48,003 nt of DNA from assembly GCA_009700115.1 (NCBI GenBank), contig WLMU01000006.1:1-48003 (forward strand), written 5' to 3'. Under the pieces are notes generated by a model. The model saw only the letters and a list, made by a program, of their open reading frames with translations, did not search any database and had not been told where the DNA came from. Positions 38,050 through 47,344 of the stretch are shown one piece after another; the stretch's first letter is position 1, and each line of letters begins with the position of its first letter. Position numbers and translations under genes: made by a program. This DNA comes from Actinomycetota bacterium (GTDB taxonomy: Bacteria > Actinomycetota > Acidimicrobiia > Acidimicrobiales > Acidimicrobilacustridaceae).

Positions 38050-39474
38050 TTACGCCTCGTCGGCAAGTAGTTGACGCACCTGGGTTTCCACTGCAGTTCC
38101 GTCGAAGAAGTGCGGGTTCGTCCCGGTGAAAAGACGGGCAACATTGCCGAACATGAAATCGCTGAACTGATCGCGGGTGACGAGATCGTCTTCAATTAAC
38201 TCCCACGCTTCCGGAAGTACGCCGGTAAAGTCGGGGACATCCCAGTGGCCGATGTCGGATGCGAACATTGCTCGCAGTCGTGAACCGTCAGGATTGATGG
38301 CGTCGTTAAAGGCGAGAGCATTCATGGGGTCGTCGGCCTCGCAACCAAAGAAGCACTGATCAGTGAAGATTTTTATGATGTCGGCCTTCGACGTGATGCC
38401 ACTCTTTTCCCACTCGTCGATGGTGTTCGGTTCTTCATTGGAGTCGGAAAGAAAAGAGAGAGTCTCATCAAGGCGATCGACGCGGTCGGTGAAGAGAGCG
38501 TCGCCGTGTTCTGCAATGAGCGATTCGAGCAATGCCCGGTCGAGATGAGCGGGGTTGTAGTGCTCGATGTCCTCTCGATTGCGCTTTTCGAAGTGCCCGC
38601 AGATATCAGAAAGAAGATTGCAACCCCAAGCAACGCCACCTTCGAGGAAGGCAAAGCGCAGTTCGGGGAATCGTGACATGACTCCTCCGAAGAAAAGCGA
38701 GCGCAGGACAGCCTCGGTGCCCGCAGCGAAGTTTCCGATGTGATTGGCCACGTAGTTGGTGGGCGAGACGCGACTTCCGAAACCGATACCGGTTGAGTGG
38801 AATGTGGGCGAAACATTGAGTTCTGCGCACTTCTTCCACAGGGGGTCGTAGTCGTACATGCTGTCGAGCCCCAAACCATCGACCCACCGAGCGGCGCGGT
38901 CGCCCTCGTGCCCTGGAGCATTCCGAAGCACAAGTCCCCCAAAAAGAAATCCGCGAAGGCCGAGTTCTTTGGTTGCATATTCGAGTTCGGCAATCGCTTC
39001 ATCGGGGTCATAGGTGGGGATGACGCCGACGGGGAGAAGCCGGTCGGCGTACTTCTCGTAAGCCTCGGCGTAATAACGATTGCATGCGCGAGCAAGTGCA
39101 CGACGTAGTTCAGGGTTGTCAGTGGCCATCACGGTGAGACCAACGGTGGGGTAGAGCACCGCAACATCGATACCGATTTCATCGAGTCGGTTGTACAGAA
39201 GGCGTGGAAGCATTGCGGTTGCGCGGTCGAGGGTGTTGCGTGTTGGCACGGCCCACCAACCTGTTCGGCTCATGCCATTTGCTCGACGCTGATCATTGGT
39301 GAGTCCGCGTCGGGCAGTCGCCCCAGCGGTGCTCATCGCCTGAAACGTGTCGGCGAGCGCCGTTCCCGCGTCGGCCGCGATCAGATCGCGAATAGCGGGG
39401 ATGAATTCGATGATGTGTCCGTCAGCATCGATGACGGGATGATTGAGTTCGGAACGAATTGCGGCTGCGTCCAT
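38050..39474 (-). CDS. Amidohydrolase-family metal-dependent hydrolase
   Basis: VIDADGHIIE N-terminal metal motif, PELRFAFLEGGVAWG, MFASDIGHWDVPD; ATG 39474 chosen over 39525. Confidence 0.87.
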   Translation of the reverse strand: MDAAAIRSELNHPVIDADGHIIEFIPAIRDLIAADAGTALADTFQAMSTAGATARRGLTNDQRRANGMSRTGWWAVPTRNTLDRATAMLPRLLYNRLDEIGIDVAVLYPTVGLTVMATDNPELRRALARACNRYYAEAYEKYADRLLPVGVIPTYDPDEAIAELEYATKELGLRGFLFGGLVLRNAPGHEGDRAARWVDGLGLDSMYDYDPLWKKCAELNVSPTFHSTGIGFGSRVSPTNYVANHIGNFAAGTEAVLRSLFFGGVMSRFPELRFAFLEGGVAWGCNLLSDICGHFEKRNREDIEHYNPAHLDRALLESLIAEHGDALFTDRVDRLDETLSFLSDSNEEPNTIDEWEKSGITSKADIIKIFTDQCFFGCEADDPMNALAFNDAINPDGSRLRAMFASDIGHWDVPDFTGVLPEAWELIEDDLVTRDQFSDFMFGNVARLFTGTNPHFFDGTAVETQVRQLLADEA

Positions 39475-39521
39475 AGTGGCCCCCTGAATTGTCAGGCCAT
39501 CATGCCTCAAACTGATCCGGT

Positions 39522-42323
39522 TCAACTCTTCGAAGGCAGCCCGTAGAAAAGTCTCTCGACGACCGTTCGCGATCGACGGGTGACTCGGCGGTAATGCTCG
39601 CGGAGCGCACCTGGTTCAGTGTTGAGAGAGCGAGCCAACCAAAGCGCGGATTCCGGATGGGTGGGCATGGAATCACTAGGCGCGCTGTTTACCAAGAACC
39701 ATCTATTGCGCACTTGTTCGCAGAATTCGTACGCCTCGTTGAGAATTTCGGCATCGTCTGCGTCGAGCACATCGCCTTCGGCGAGGGCTCGGAGCCCATC
39801 GATTGTGCCGGTGGCTTTTACGCCGTACTGCAGTTGCAACAGTTGAACGGTGAATTCAATATCGGAGAGAGAACCTCGACCGAGTTTCAGATGAAAGTCG
39901 GGATCTTCACCCATGGGGATCCGCTCGGCCTCAATGCGAGCCTTCATCTGACGGATCTCCCGGATGCCTTCAGCAGAGAGTCCACCGCCCCACACCCATT
40001 GCTCGATTTCATCGAGGAGTTCGCCACCGAGTGATTGGTCACCGGCGACGACTCGGGCTCGGGTCATCGCCTGACGTTCCCATGTGAGCGCGTGTTCTCG
40101 CCAATAGATGGCGTAGGAGTCGATGCCCCGCGTGAGCGGGCCATTCTTACCTTCGGGCCGGAGGTCACAATCGATGTCATAGAGGCGTGTCGCTGGTGTC
40201 GAACCGGCGACCATGCGCATCAATGCTTTGGCAATACGTCGGGATTCATCGATGTCACTTGGGCGGGAACCGCGATGCACGAACATCACATCAAGGTCAC
40301 TTGCATAGGCGAGTTCAGTACCACCAAATCTTCCGACACCAACAACAGCGAACGGAATTTGTGGATCAAGACTCTCCAGCGCAGCTTCGAGAGTTGCTTC
40401 GGCAAGCGTGGTGAGGTCACGGCCGACCTGTTCAACGTTGTCATGAGCAAAAACATCGCGAGCAGCTATTCCCAAAAGGTTTCGCTGTTGCCATCTTCGC
40501 AACGAGGCCTGTTGATCGATAGTTCCTTCTCGTAGTTCAACCGATGCAGTAGCGGTTGCGATGAGCCCCGCACGATCTTTGGTGGCAAGTTCTTCCGGAA
40601 GTGGCAGGCGGGCGACGAGATCGGGATTTGCGCCGAGGATGTCGCCCAACAAGCGGCTGGTGCCCGCAATTGTGCAGAGTGATTGTGCAGCGGCTGGCGA
40701 TTCCCGGAATGTCTCAGCGATCTGTCGCGATTGGCGCGGCCCGGTGAGCAAGTTTCTGATGAGAAGGAGGCCAAGATCGGGATCAGGGGACAACGACAGC
40801 CAATCAAGAAGCAACGGCAGCATTTGCTGCATTAATCGACTTGAGCGTCGCAGCCCCCTCGTCAGTTCACCAAGGGCGGCGGCTGTGCGTCGGGCATCAA
40901 CAAAGCCGAACGCAGCGAGACGAACCTCGGTCGCTTCCGCGCTAATAGACGCTTCGTCAGTCGTTCTTGTCGCAAACGCTTCAAGGAGAGGACGGAAATA
41001 CACCCGTTCGTGAATACCGCGAACTGTTGTTTGAATGAGATGGAGTTCGCGTTCAAGTTGCTCGGCTGCGGTGCCTTCGGGTGCATCGCGACGACCCATG
41101 ACCCGCGCAAGATGGTCGAGTGAAACCCGATCGGTCGGAATGGTGTGAACTTGTTGTTCGTCAACGAGTTGAAGTCGATGCTCAACGGTTCGCAGTTCTC
41201 GATATGCGGCGGACATCCTCGTAGCGTCGTTGTCATCGATGTATCCGGCGTTGGCTAATTCTTCGAGCATCGTGAGCGTTGTCGATCCACGAAGGTCTTC
41301 GTCGCGGTGACCATGAACAAGTTGAAGGAGTTGCACAGTGAACTCGATGTCACGGATACCACCGGGCGCGCGCTTGAGTTCGCGGTTTCCGACTCCCGTT
41401 CTGGCTACTTCCTCCTCGGTCCGTGCTTTCATTGCGCGCAGGGATCGAAGAGCCTCTGCATCAAAAGGCCGTTCCCATAGAGAACGTTGTGCAGCTTCGA
41501 ACCATCGCTCGCCGATGGCAACGTCGCCGGCTACCGGTCGCGCTTTGAGAAGCGCCTGGAATTCCCACGGGTCCGCCCAACGGTTCCAATACGAAACGTA
41601 GGACTCAACAGAACGAACAAGAGGGCCGTCGCGACCCTCGGGGCGGAGATTTGCGTCAACGCGAAAACATCGGCGCGCAATGTCCATGATCGCCCGAGCT
41701 CGGTGGTCGAGCGCCTTCCGTTCACCTTCTCCGACGAACAAGATGTCGATGTCGCTTGAGTAGTTGAGTTCGTTGCCCCCGAGCTTTCCCATTCCGATCA
41801 CAGCGATAGAGCAGTTGCTGTCCTCGGTGAGTTTCCAGGATTGGTCGAGAACATCGCGGCCAAGTGCTGCAAGTGCGGCGCCGACTTCATCGAGTGAGTC
41901 CCGACCCACCAGATCGCGGGCCGCAATGCGAAGGAACTCCAGATTTCGCCAGGCGACAAGCTCGTCGGCGGAGGCGACGGTGCTGATAGGCCGGTGATCA
42001 AGGTCGCTGAGGACGTCTATGGCATCACTGGGTCGGACATCGATGAGCCGAGTCAAGGAGCGGCTCGCTGCGAGAACGGCGACGAGAGCGTCGGCAAGTG
42101 GTGGACTCGCTTGAACGCGATCAAGGAGCGAGGCAGAACCCTCGATGAGTTGTGTGAGCGAGGTGCGAACCGCGACAGGAGAGGCGCTTCGATCGGCAAG
42201 ATCAGCGAGTTCGCTTGGGATTGGGGACGCACCTAAGGGTGTTGCCACAGAACCGAGGCTAGGGCGTGGGGCCGCGGCCCGTAGTCTGCGGGGGTGCCCA
42301 CTTTGCGCGTCGGACTCGCTCAA
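39522..42323 (-). CDS. glnE: Bifunctional glutamine synthetase adenylyltransferase/deadenylyltransferase
   Basis: Two nucleotidyltransferase repeats: VIGMGKLGGNELNYSSDIDILFV and VVGVGRFGGTELAYASDLDVMFV; start may be further downstream (for example GTG 42248). Confidence 0.93.
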   Translation of the reverse strand: MSESDAQSGHPRRLRAAAPRPSLGSVATPLGASPIPSELADLADRSASPVAVRTSLTQLIEGSASLLDRVQASPPLADALVAVLAASRSLTRLIDVRPSDAIDVLSDLDHRPISTVASADELVAWRNLEFLRIAARDLVGRDSLDEVGAALAALGRDVLDQSWKLTEDSNCSIAVIGMGKLGGNELNYSSDIDILFVGEGERKALDHRARAIMDIARRCFRVDANLRPEGRDGPLVRSVESYVSYWNRWADPWEFQALLKARPVAGDVAIGERWFEAAQRSLWERPFDAEALRSLRAMKARTEEEVARTGVGNRELKRAPGGIRDIEFTVQLLQLVHGHRDEDLRGSTTLTMLEELANAGYIDDNDATRMSAAYRELRTVEHRLQLVDEQQVHTIPTDRVSLDHLARVMGRRDAPEGTAAEQLERELHLIQTTVRGIHERVYFRPLLEAFATRTTDEASISAEATEVRLAAFGFVDARRTAAALGELTRGLRRSSRLMQQMLPLLLDWLSLSPDPDLGLLLIRNLLTGPRQSRQIAETFRESPAAAQSLCTIAGTSRLLGDILGANPDLVARLPLPEELATKDRAGLIATATASVELREGTIDQQASLRRWQQRNLLGIAARDVFAHDNVEQVGRDLTTLAEATLEAALESLDPQIPFAVVGVGRFGGTELAYASDLDVMFVHRGSRPSDIDESRRIAKALMRMVAGSTPATRLYDIDCDLRPEGKNGPLTRGIDSYAIYWREHALTWERQAMTRARVVAGDQSLGGELLDEIEQWVWGGGLSAEGIREIRQMKARIEAERIPMGEDPDFHLKLGRGSLSDIEFTVQLLQLQYGVKATGTIDGLRALAEGDVLDADDAEILNEAYEFCEQVRNRWFLVNSAPSDSMPTHPESALWLARSLNTEPGALREHYRRVTRRSRTVVERLFYGLPSKS

Positions 42324-44003
42324 CTGAACACGGTCGTCGGCGACATCGACGGCAATGCGTCGCGAATCATTGAATTGATCGCTCAGGCGAGCGCGTCGGG
42401 GTGCGATGTTGTCGCCTTCCCAGAGTTAGCCATCACCGGATATCCGCCTGAGGATCTTCTTCTTCGTTCGGGTTTCGTTGCTGATGTCGGTCGGGCTCTG
42501 GAACGAATCGTTGCATCGACAGGAACCTGTACAGCGATCGTTGGCTATGTCGAGCAAGGATCAGAAACTCGAAGCGGCAATGACGCTCATGACGGAGAGA
42601 CGACAGGAGCTCGTACCGCAAGTAGATCGGCGTTGTACAACGCAGCCGCGGTATGTCGAGACGGAAGTCTGATCAGTAACTACCGAAAGCGCGAACTTCC
42701 GAACTATTCGGTGTTCGATGAGGCGCGCTACTTCGTTCCTGGCGAAGGTCCGCTCGACGTCTTCGACGTCAACGGCGTGTCGGTCGGTGTATCAATTTGC
42801 GAGGATGCTTGGACTGTAGGTGGCCCTATTGCGGAACTCGGTCGTCAGAACACACAACTTGTGGTGAATATCAACGCGTCGCCTTTTAATGTTGGGAAGT
42901 CGCAAGAGCGAGCTGCTGTTATCGCAGAACGAGCGAAAGAGGCATCGGCGACCATCGTTTATGTCAATCAGGTTGGCGGTCAGGACGAACTGGTTTTTGA
43001 TGGCGATTCATTGGTGATGTCTCCCGTTGGCTCACTGCTCGCTCGTGCGCCACGGTTTATTGAAGACCTCTATGTCATTGATCTTGAGTTTTCTGACGTT
43101 GGATCAGTAATCAGCCAATCAACGATTACGCCGTTGGGCGTAGCGAAGCCGCTGAGCGAGGAAGCGGAAGTCTGGGAAGCACTTGTGCTCGCGACCCGAG
43201 ATTTCGTGGCCAAGAATCGTTTCTCTGACGTCGTGATTGGATTATCGGGCGGTGTTGATTCAGCGATCGTTGCTGCGATTGCCGTCGACGCAGTTGGCGC
43301 AGACCATGTCCATGGGGTGCTCATGCCTTCGCGTTATTCAAGTGATCACTCCATTTCTGACGCAGTGGTGCTTGCTGAGAACCTTGGCGTGGACTACTGC
43401 ACAATTGCGATAGAGCCGGGGCATGTCGCCCTAATGGAAATGCTCGCGTCTTCCTACGACGGCAAGACGATCGGTTTGGCTGAAGAGAATTTGCAGAGTC
43501 GACTTCGCGCTGTCACCTTGATGGGCTTGTCGAACGCTTTTGGTTGGTTGTTACTCAATACGGGCAACAAGAGTGAGTCATCGGTTGGTTACTCGACGTT
43601 GTATGGCGATTCTGCAGGCGGCTACGCGGTCATTAAAGACGTTTCAAAACTGTTGGTGTATCGACTTTGTCGGTATCGCAATGAACGTGCCGGTCGTGAG
43701 CTCATTCCCGAAAATGTTTTAGTGAAGCCACCATCGGCGGAACTTCGTCCTGATCAGCGTGACGATCAAAGTCTTCCTCCCTACGAGGAGCTTGATCCGA
43801 TTCTTGCCATGTATGTCGAAGGTGATCATTCGATCGAAGAGATCATCGCTGCTGGGCACAACCGAGCTTTGGTTGAGCGCATCGTGGGCCTTGTCGACTT
43901 GGCGGAATACAAGCGTCGTCAGTCACCTCCCGGTCCGCGCGTGACATCAAAGGCATTCGGCAAAGACCGTCGCCTGCCTATTGTGAACCGGTATCGCCGT
44001 TAG
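42294..44003 (+). CDS. nadE: Glutamine-dependent NAD+ synthetase
   Basis: N-terminal nitrilase domain (FPELAITGYPPEDLLLR, NYRKRELPNYSVFDE, SICEDAW) and C-terminal synthetase GLSGGVDSAIVA. Confidence 0.95.
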   Translation: MPTLRVGLAQLNTVVGDIDGNASRIIELIAQASASGCDVVAFPELAITGYPPEDLLLRSGFVADVGRALERIVASTGTCTAIVGYVEQGSETRSGNDAHDGETTGARTASRSALYNAAAVCRDGSLISNYRKRELPNYSVFDEARYFVPGEGPLDVFDVNGVSVGVSICEDAWTVGGPIAELGRQNTQLVVNINASPFNVGKSQERAAVIAERAKEASATIVYVNQVGGQDELVFDGDSLVMSPVGSLLARAPRFIEDLYVIDLEFSDVGSVISQSTITPLGVAKPLSEEAEVWEALVLATRDFVAKNRFSDVVIGLSGGVDSAIVAAIAVDAVGADHVHGVLMPSRYSSDHSISDAVVLAENLGVDYCTIAIEPGHVALMEMLASSYDGKTIGLAEENLQSRLRAVTLMGLSNAFGWLLLNTGNKSESSVGYSTLYGDSAGGYAVIKDVSKLLVYRLCRYRNERAGRELIPENVLVKPPSAELRPDQRDDQSLPPYEELDPILAMYVEGDHSIEEIIAAGHNRALVERIVGLVDLAEYKRRQSPPGPRVTSKAFGKDRRLPIVNRYRR

Positions 44004-44034
44004 TCGCGGCGGCGCTTCGCCTAACCTGCGTTCC

Positions 44035-44583
44035 ATGGAGTTTCTTACCGCAGGCGAGTCAGTCGATCGCATGGCGTCGTATTGCCGTGTTGAACAGTTG
44101 CTGTTCGGACTCCTTGGCGCATGGGCGGCCGACGTCAGTGAGCCCATCGCGAAACTCACACTCGTTGCTACCGCCGATCACTGCGCATGGCGATCACGAC
44201 GCTGGTTCGAAATGTTGCCGACAGCAGCACCCGGACCCGATGCGTTCCTGACACCAACTGACACTGAGCGCGAAGTGTTCGCGCTTATTACTGATCTCGT
44301 CGGATCCTCTCAAGGCGTGCGAATGGCGGTGGCCTATGACGAGCTGCTCCCAGCCCTTCGTGGGGCCATGGTTGACCACCTCGAGCGCACCAGTTCGGTG
44401 GCCGATGGCCCTGTCCGCCGGTTGCTCGGAATCGCCATCACCGATATCTCCAATGACCTTGAGGCGAGTAGCGGCCCACGAGACGTGGTGCTGGCCTTGG
44501 CCGAAGAACGGACCCTGGCCGAGAACAGCAAGGCTGGACTTGCGGCAGCAACGGCCCAAATCCGCCAGATTTTTGGGGCCTGA
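44035..44583 (+). CDS. Hypothetical protein
   Basis: 182-aa ORF with plausible spacing between nadE and the sigma factor; no recognised family. Confidence 0.7.
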   Translation: MEFLTAGESVDRMASYCRVEQLLFGLLGAWAADVSEPIAKLTLVATADHCAWRSRRWFEMLPTAAPGPDAFLTPTDTEREVFALITDLVGSSQGVRMAVAYDELLPALRGAMVDHLERTSSVADGPVRRLLGIAITDISNDLEASSGPRDVVLALAEERTLAENSKAGLAAATAQIRQIFGA

Positions 44584-44702
44584 AGGCTCTTTCCTGGGCA
44601 ATTCGGGTTCGCTTGGTTGGGGGGCTTGACCGGACCGGTATCGTTGACACACCCCGACGGCCCCCATGGCCGATTCTCCGGGCCGAAGTCCGAGGTGTGG
44701 CA

Positions 44703-45638
44703 GTGGCAAAGGAACGTGTTGAACGCGACGAAGAAGATCTCGTCCGTCTCTATCTGACCGACATTGGCCAGTACCCCCTGCTGACGAAGGACGACGAAGT
44801 ACGTCTCGCCCAGGCCATCGAGGGCGGCGTCGCTGCTCGTGCCGAAGTTGAAGCAACGAAAACACTCACCGTTGCTCGCAAGCGTGAACTGAAGCGAGCA
44901 ATCAAGCAGGGTGACGACGCCGAGCGCACGTTCGTTCAGTCCAACCTTCGTCTCGTTGTTTCGATTGCCAAGAAGTATCAGGCTTCTGGCCTTCCCCTTC
45001 TCGATCTCATTCAAGAAGGAAACCTTGGTCTTATGCATGCCGTCGAAAAGTTCGACTGGCGCAAAGGTTTCAAGTTTTCGACCTATGCCACATGGTGGAT
45101 TCGTCAGGCCATCACACGCGGTATCGCAAACACTGGTCGCACGATCCGTCTCCCAGTTCACGCTGGCGACACGCTTGCTCGTTTGCAGAAGGCGCGTGCG
45201 CGTCTTGAACTGAAACTTGGCCGTCCTGCAACACTCGCCGAGCTTTCGGCCGAGGTTGAAATGCCGGAAGACAAAGTCACCGAAGCGCTTCGCTTCGCTG
45301 CCGAACCGCTTTCGCTTTCTGAGCCGCTTCGTGAAGATGGCGACGCCGAACTTGGCGATGTTGTTGAAGATCGCTCGGCTGAATCTCCATTTGAGGTTGC
45401 TGCCACTGCGCTGCTTCCCGAGGAAATCAGCCGCCTGCTTTCACCGCTCGACGAACGAGAGCGCGAGATCCTCAAGCTTCGTTTCGGTCTCGATCGCGGC
45501 GAACCTCGCACGCTTGAAGAGGTTGGCGAACACTTCAATCTCACTCGTGAGCGAATCCGTCAGATCGAAGCTCGTGCGATGTCCAAGCTTCGTCACCCGT
45601 CGTCAGATACCGGCGCACGCGACCTACTCGCCGTCTGA
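44703..45638 (+). CDS. RNA polymerase sigma-70 factor, RpoD/SigA-related
   Basis: DLVRLYLTDIGQYPLLT, FVQSNLRLVVSIAKKYQASGLPLLDLIQEGNLGLMHAVEKFDWRKGFKFSTYATWWIRQAI, region 4 TLEEVGEHFNLTRERIRQIEARAMSKLRHP; GTG 44703. Confidence 0.95.
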   Translation: MAKERVERDEEDLVRLYLTDIGQYPLLTKDDEVRLAQAIEGGVAARAEVEATKTLTVARKRELKRAIKQGDDAERTFVQSNLRLVVSIAKKYQASGLPLLDLIQEGNLGLMHAVEKFDWRKGFKFSTYATWWIRQAITRGIANTGRTIRLPVHAGDTLARLQKARARLELKLGRPATLAELSAEVEMPEDKVTEALRFAAEPLSLSEPLREDGDAELGDVVEDRSAESPFEVAATALLPEEISRLLSPLDEREREILKLRFGLDRGEPRTLEEVGEHFNLTRERIRQIEARAMSKLRHPSSDTGARDLLAV

Positions 45639-45663
45639 TCGTTTCGCGGAGTAACCCGCGGTC

Positions 45664-46284
45664 ATGACTGATCACTTCGACGACGATCTCGACGCGGAGT
45701 TTCCTGTCGCCGGTGTTCCGCCGGCGCCATCGGTAACGCCCGGACCAAACCCGCCACCACCGCTTTCGGCAATCGACGAAGCGAGGGACCAGCGTGGGTG
45801 CGTCACAATTCTCATTGTCGGCGCCCTGTTAGCGATCATCGCGTTGGTGTTGGCCATCGTGCTCGTTGCTGTCGGCATTCGAGTGTTCGGCAATTCCGAC
45901 GAAGATGCCAACGCCAAAGTCCTTCAACAGGTGTTTGTTGAAACGGGGATTGCTACGGCCAGTCGGGATGCCTTGCATCCGCCCCAGCGCGATATCCATC
46001 TGGGCTCCTGTGAAAGCGACGGGAGCGGCGGGGTGAAGGCCTCAGGCACATTGACGAATTGGACGACCCAGACCGCCGATTACGAGATCGACGTGTCGTT
46101 TCGCAGCAGTGGGTCCGGAAGTTCAGGGGAGGAATTCGCAGCGACTGCCGTCTCGGTCGTGGCCGTTCCTGAGCATGCAACCACGACCTGGACAGCGATC
46201 GTTGCCGAACGGCCCGGTGGGGCCTATGCCTGCCGGGTGGTTGCCGTGAACCGTTGGCCGACCGGAACCACGCCGCCGTCCTGA
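45664..46284 (+). CDS. Single-TM hypothetical protein with extracytoplasmic FxLYD-like domain
   Basis: Pro-rich cytoplasmic N-terminus, TM CVTILIVGALLAIIALVLAIVLVAVGI, then ASGTLTNWTTQTADYEIDVSFR... Confidence 0.7.
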   Translation: MTDHFDDDLDAEFPVAGVPPAPSVTPGPNPPPPLSAIDEARDQRGCVTILIVGALLAIIALVLAIVLVAVGIRVFGNSDEDANAKVLQQVFVETGIATASRDALHPPQRDIHLGSCESDGSGGVKASGTLTNWTTQTADYEIDVSFRSSGSGSSGEEFAATAVSVVAVPEHATTTWTAIVAERPGGAYACRVVAVNRWPTGTTPPS

Positions 46285-46338
46285 TCGCACCGGAATCGCA
46301 ATGGAACTGAGCAGAGGCTCCGTTCTAGAGTGATCCAC

Positions 46339-46413
46339 ATGAAGAAGCTTCTCGTGCTCATCGTCGTTGTCGCCCTCGCCGCATTCGCGGTAAAGAAGCT
46401 GCAAGACGCCTGA
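46339..46413 (+). CDS. Candidate 24-aa membrane microprotein MKKLLVLIVVVALAAFAVKKLQDA
   Basis: Short ORF with ideal single-TM composition; TAGAGT (TANNNT) 7 nt upstream of ATG suggests leaderless expression. Confidence 0.45.
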   Translation: MKKLLVLIVVVALAAFAVKKLQDA

Positions 46414-47329
46414 ATCCCGCTGACTTCGGCATCGACTGCCGAGTCAGAATCCACCACCCGAGGAAAAGTCCGGCGGACACCCCGGTGGCGACCGCCGCGC
46501 CTGTTGCGACGCGGCCCGGTGGAGGAAGTGTGACGCGTTCGCGTAAAGGAACGCGATGCGTGAACGACAAGATTGGCCAATCTTCAGCAATTGCGATTCG
46601 TGTGAGTTCTCGGTCGGGATTGACTGCAACCGGATGACCAACCGAGCGAAGCATGGGTTCGTCAGTGGCTGAGTCTGAATAGGCCCAACTTTTCGACAGA
46701 TCAATTCCCCGCGATGCGGCAACGTCGGAAATGGCTTCGGCTTTATAAGGACCGTAGGCGTAGACATCGACCTCGCCGGTGTAGTTACCGTCGGCATCGA
46801 TCAGCGCACGGCTGGCAATAGCGCCGTCGGCACCGAGGTAGTTCGCCAGTGGAATGACGATTTCTTCCGGTGAGGCGGAAACGATGAAGACGAGTCGGCC
46901 TGCTTCGCGGTGCTCTTGAATTAATTCCAGTGCTTCGTCGTAGACAATCGGATCGATGACATCAGTAAGAGTGGAACGAACGAGGGCGCCTACGGCATCG
47001 TGGTCCCAACCACGCGTGATGCGCAGCGCAGATTCGCGGAACTTGCGCATTCGTTCTTCGTCGGCGCCAAGTGTGTGAAAGACCAAACCATTCCAGGCAG
47101 CTCTCGCCATCACTCGTCGATTGATCATCCCTGCCTGACGGAACGATCGTCCAAATGCGATCATCGATGCACGCGCAATAACGGTCTTATCGAGATCGAA
47201 AAACGCTGCTTCCACGTCACTGAGCATACGGGTGCGATGGGGAAACTCCGTGATGTTGACGCGCACGACCCTTGACGTGACGGCAGTGAGTTCGTACCGT
47301 GCCCGCTCCTTCCCTTGTTTTGATGTCAT
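46358..47329 (-). CDS. HAD-IB family phosphatase (SerB-like) with C-terminal hydrophobic segment
   Basis: AAFFDLDKTVIARASM, FIVSASPEEIVIPLANYLGAD, AYSDSATDEPMLRSVGHPVAVNPD; start may be 47227. Confidence 0.87.
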   Translation of the reverse strand: MTSKQGKERARYELTAVTSRVVRVNITEFPHRTRMLSDVEAAFFDLDKTVIARASMIAFGRSFRQAGMINRRVMARAAWNGLVFHTLGADEERMRKFRESALRITRGWDHDAVGALVRSTLTDVIDPIVYDEALELIQEHREAGRLVFIVSASPEEIVIPLANYLGADGAIASRALIDADGNYTGEVDVYAYGPYKAEAISDVAASRGIDLSKSWAYSDSATDEPMLRSVGHPVAVNPDRELTRIAIAEDWPILSFTHRVPLRERVTLPPPGRVATGAAVATGVSAGLFLGWWILTRQSMPKSAGFRRLAASLPRMRRGRQRR

Positions 47330-47344
47330 GTGAACGGGAGGGTC

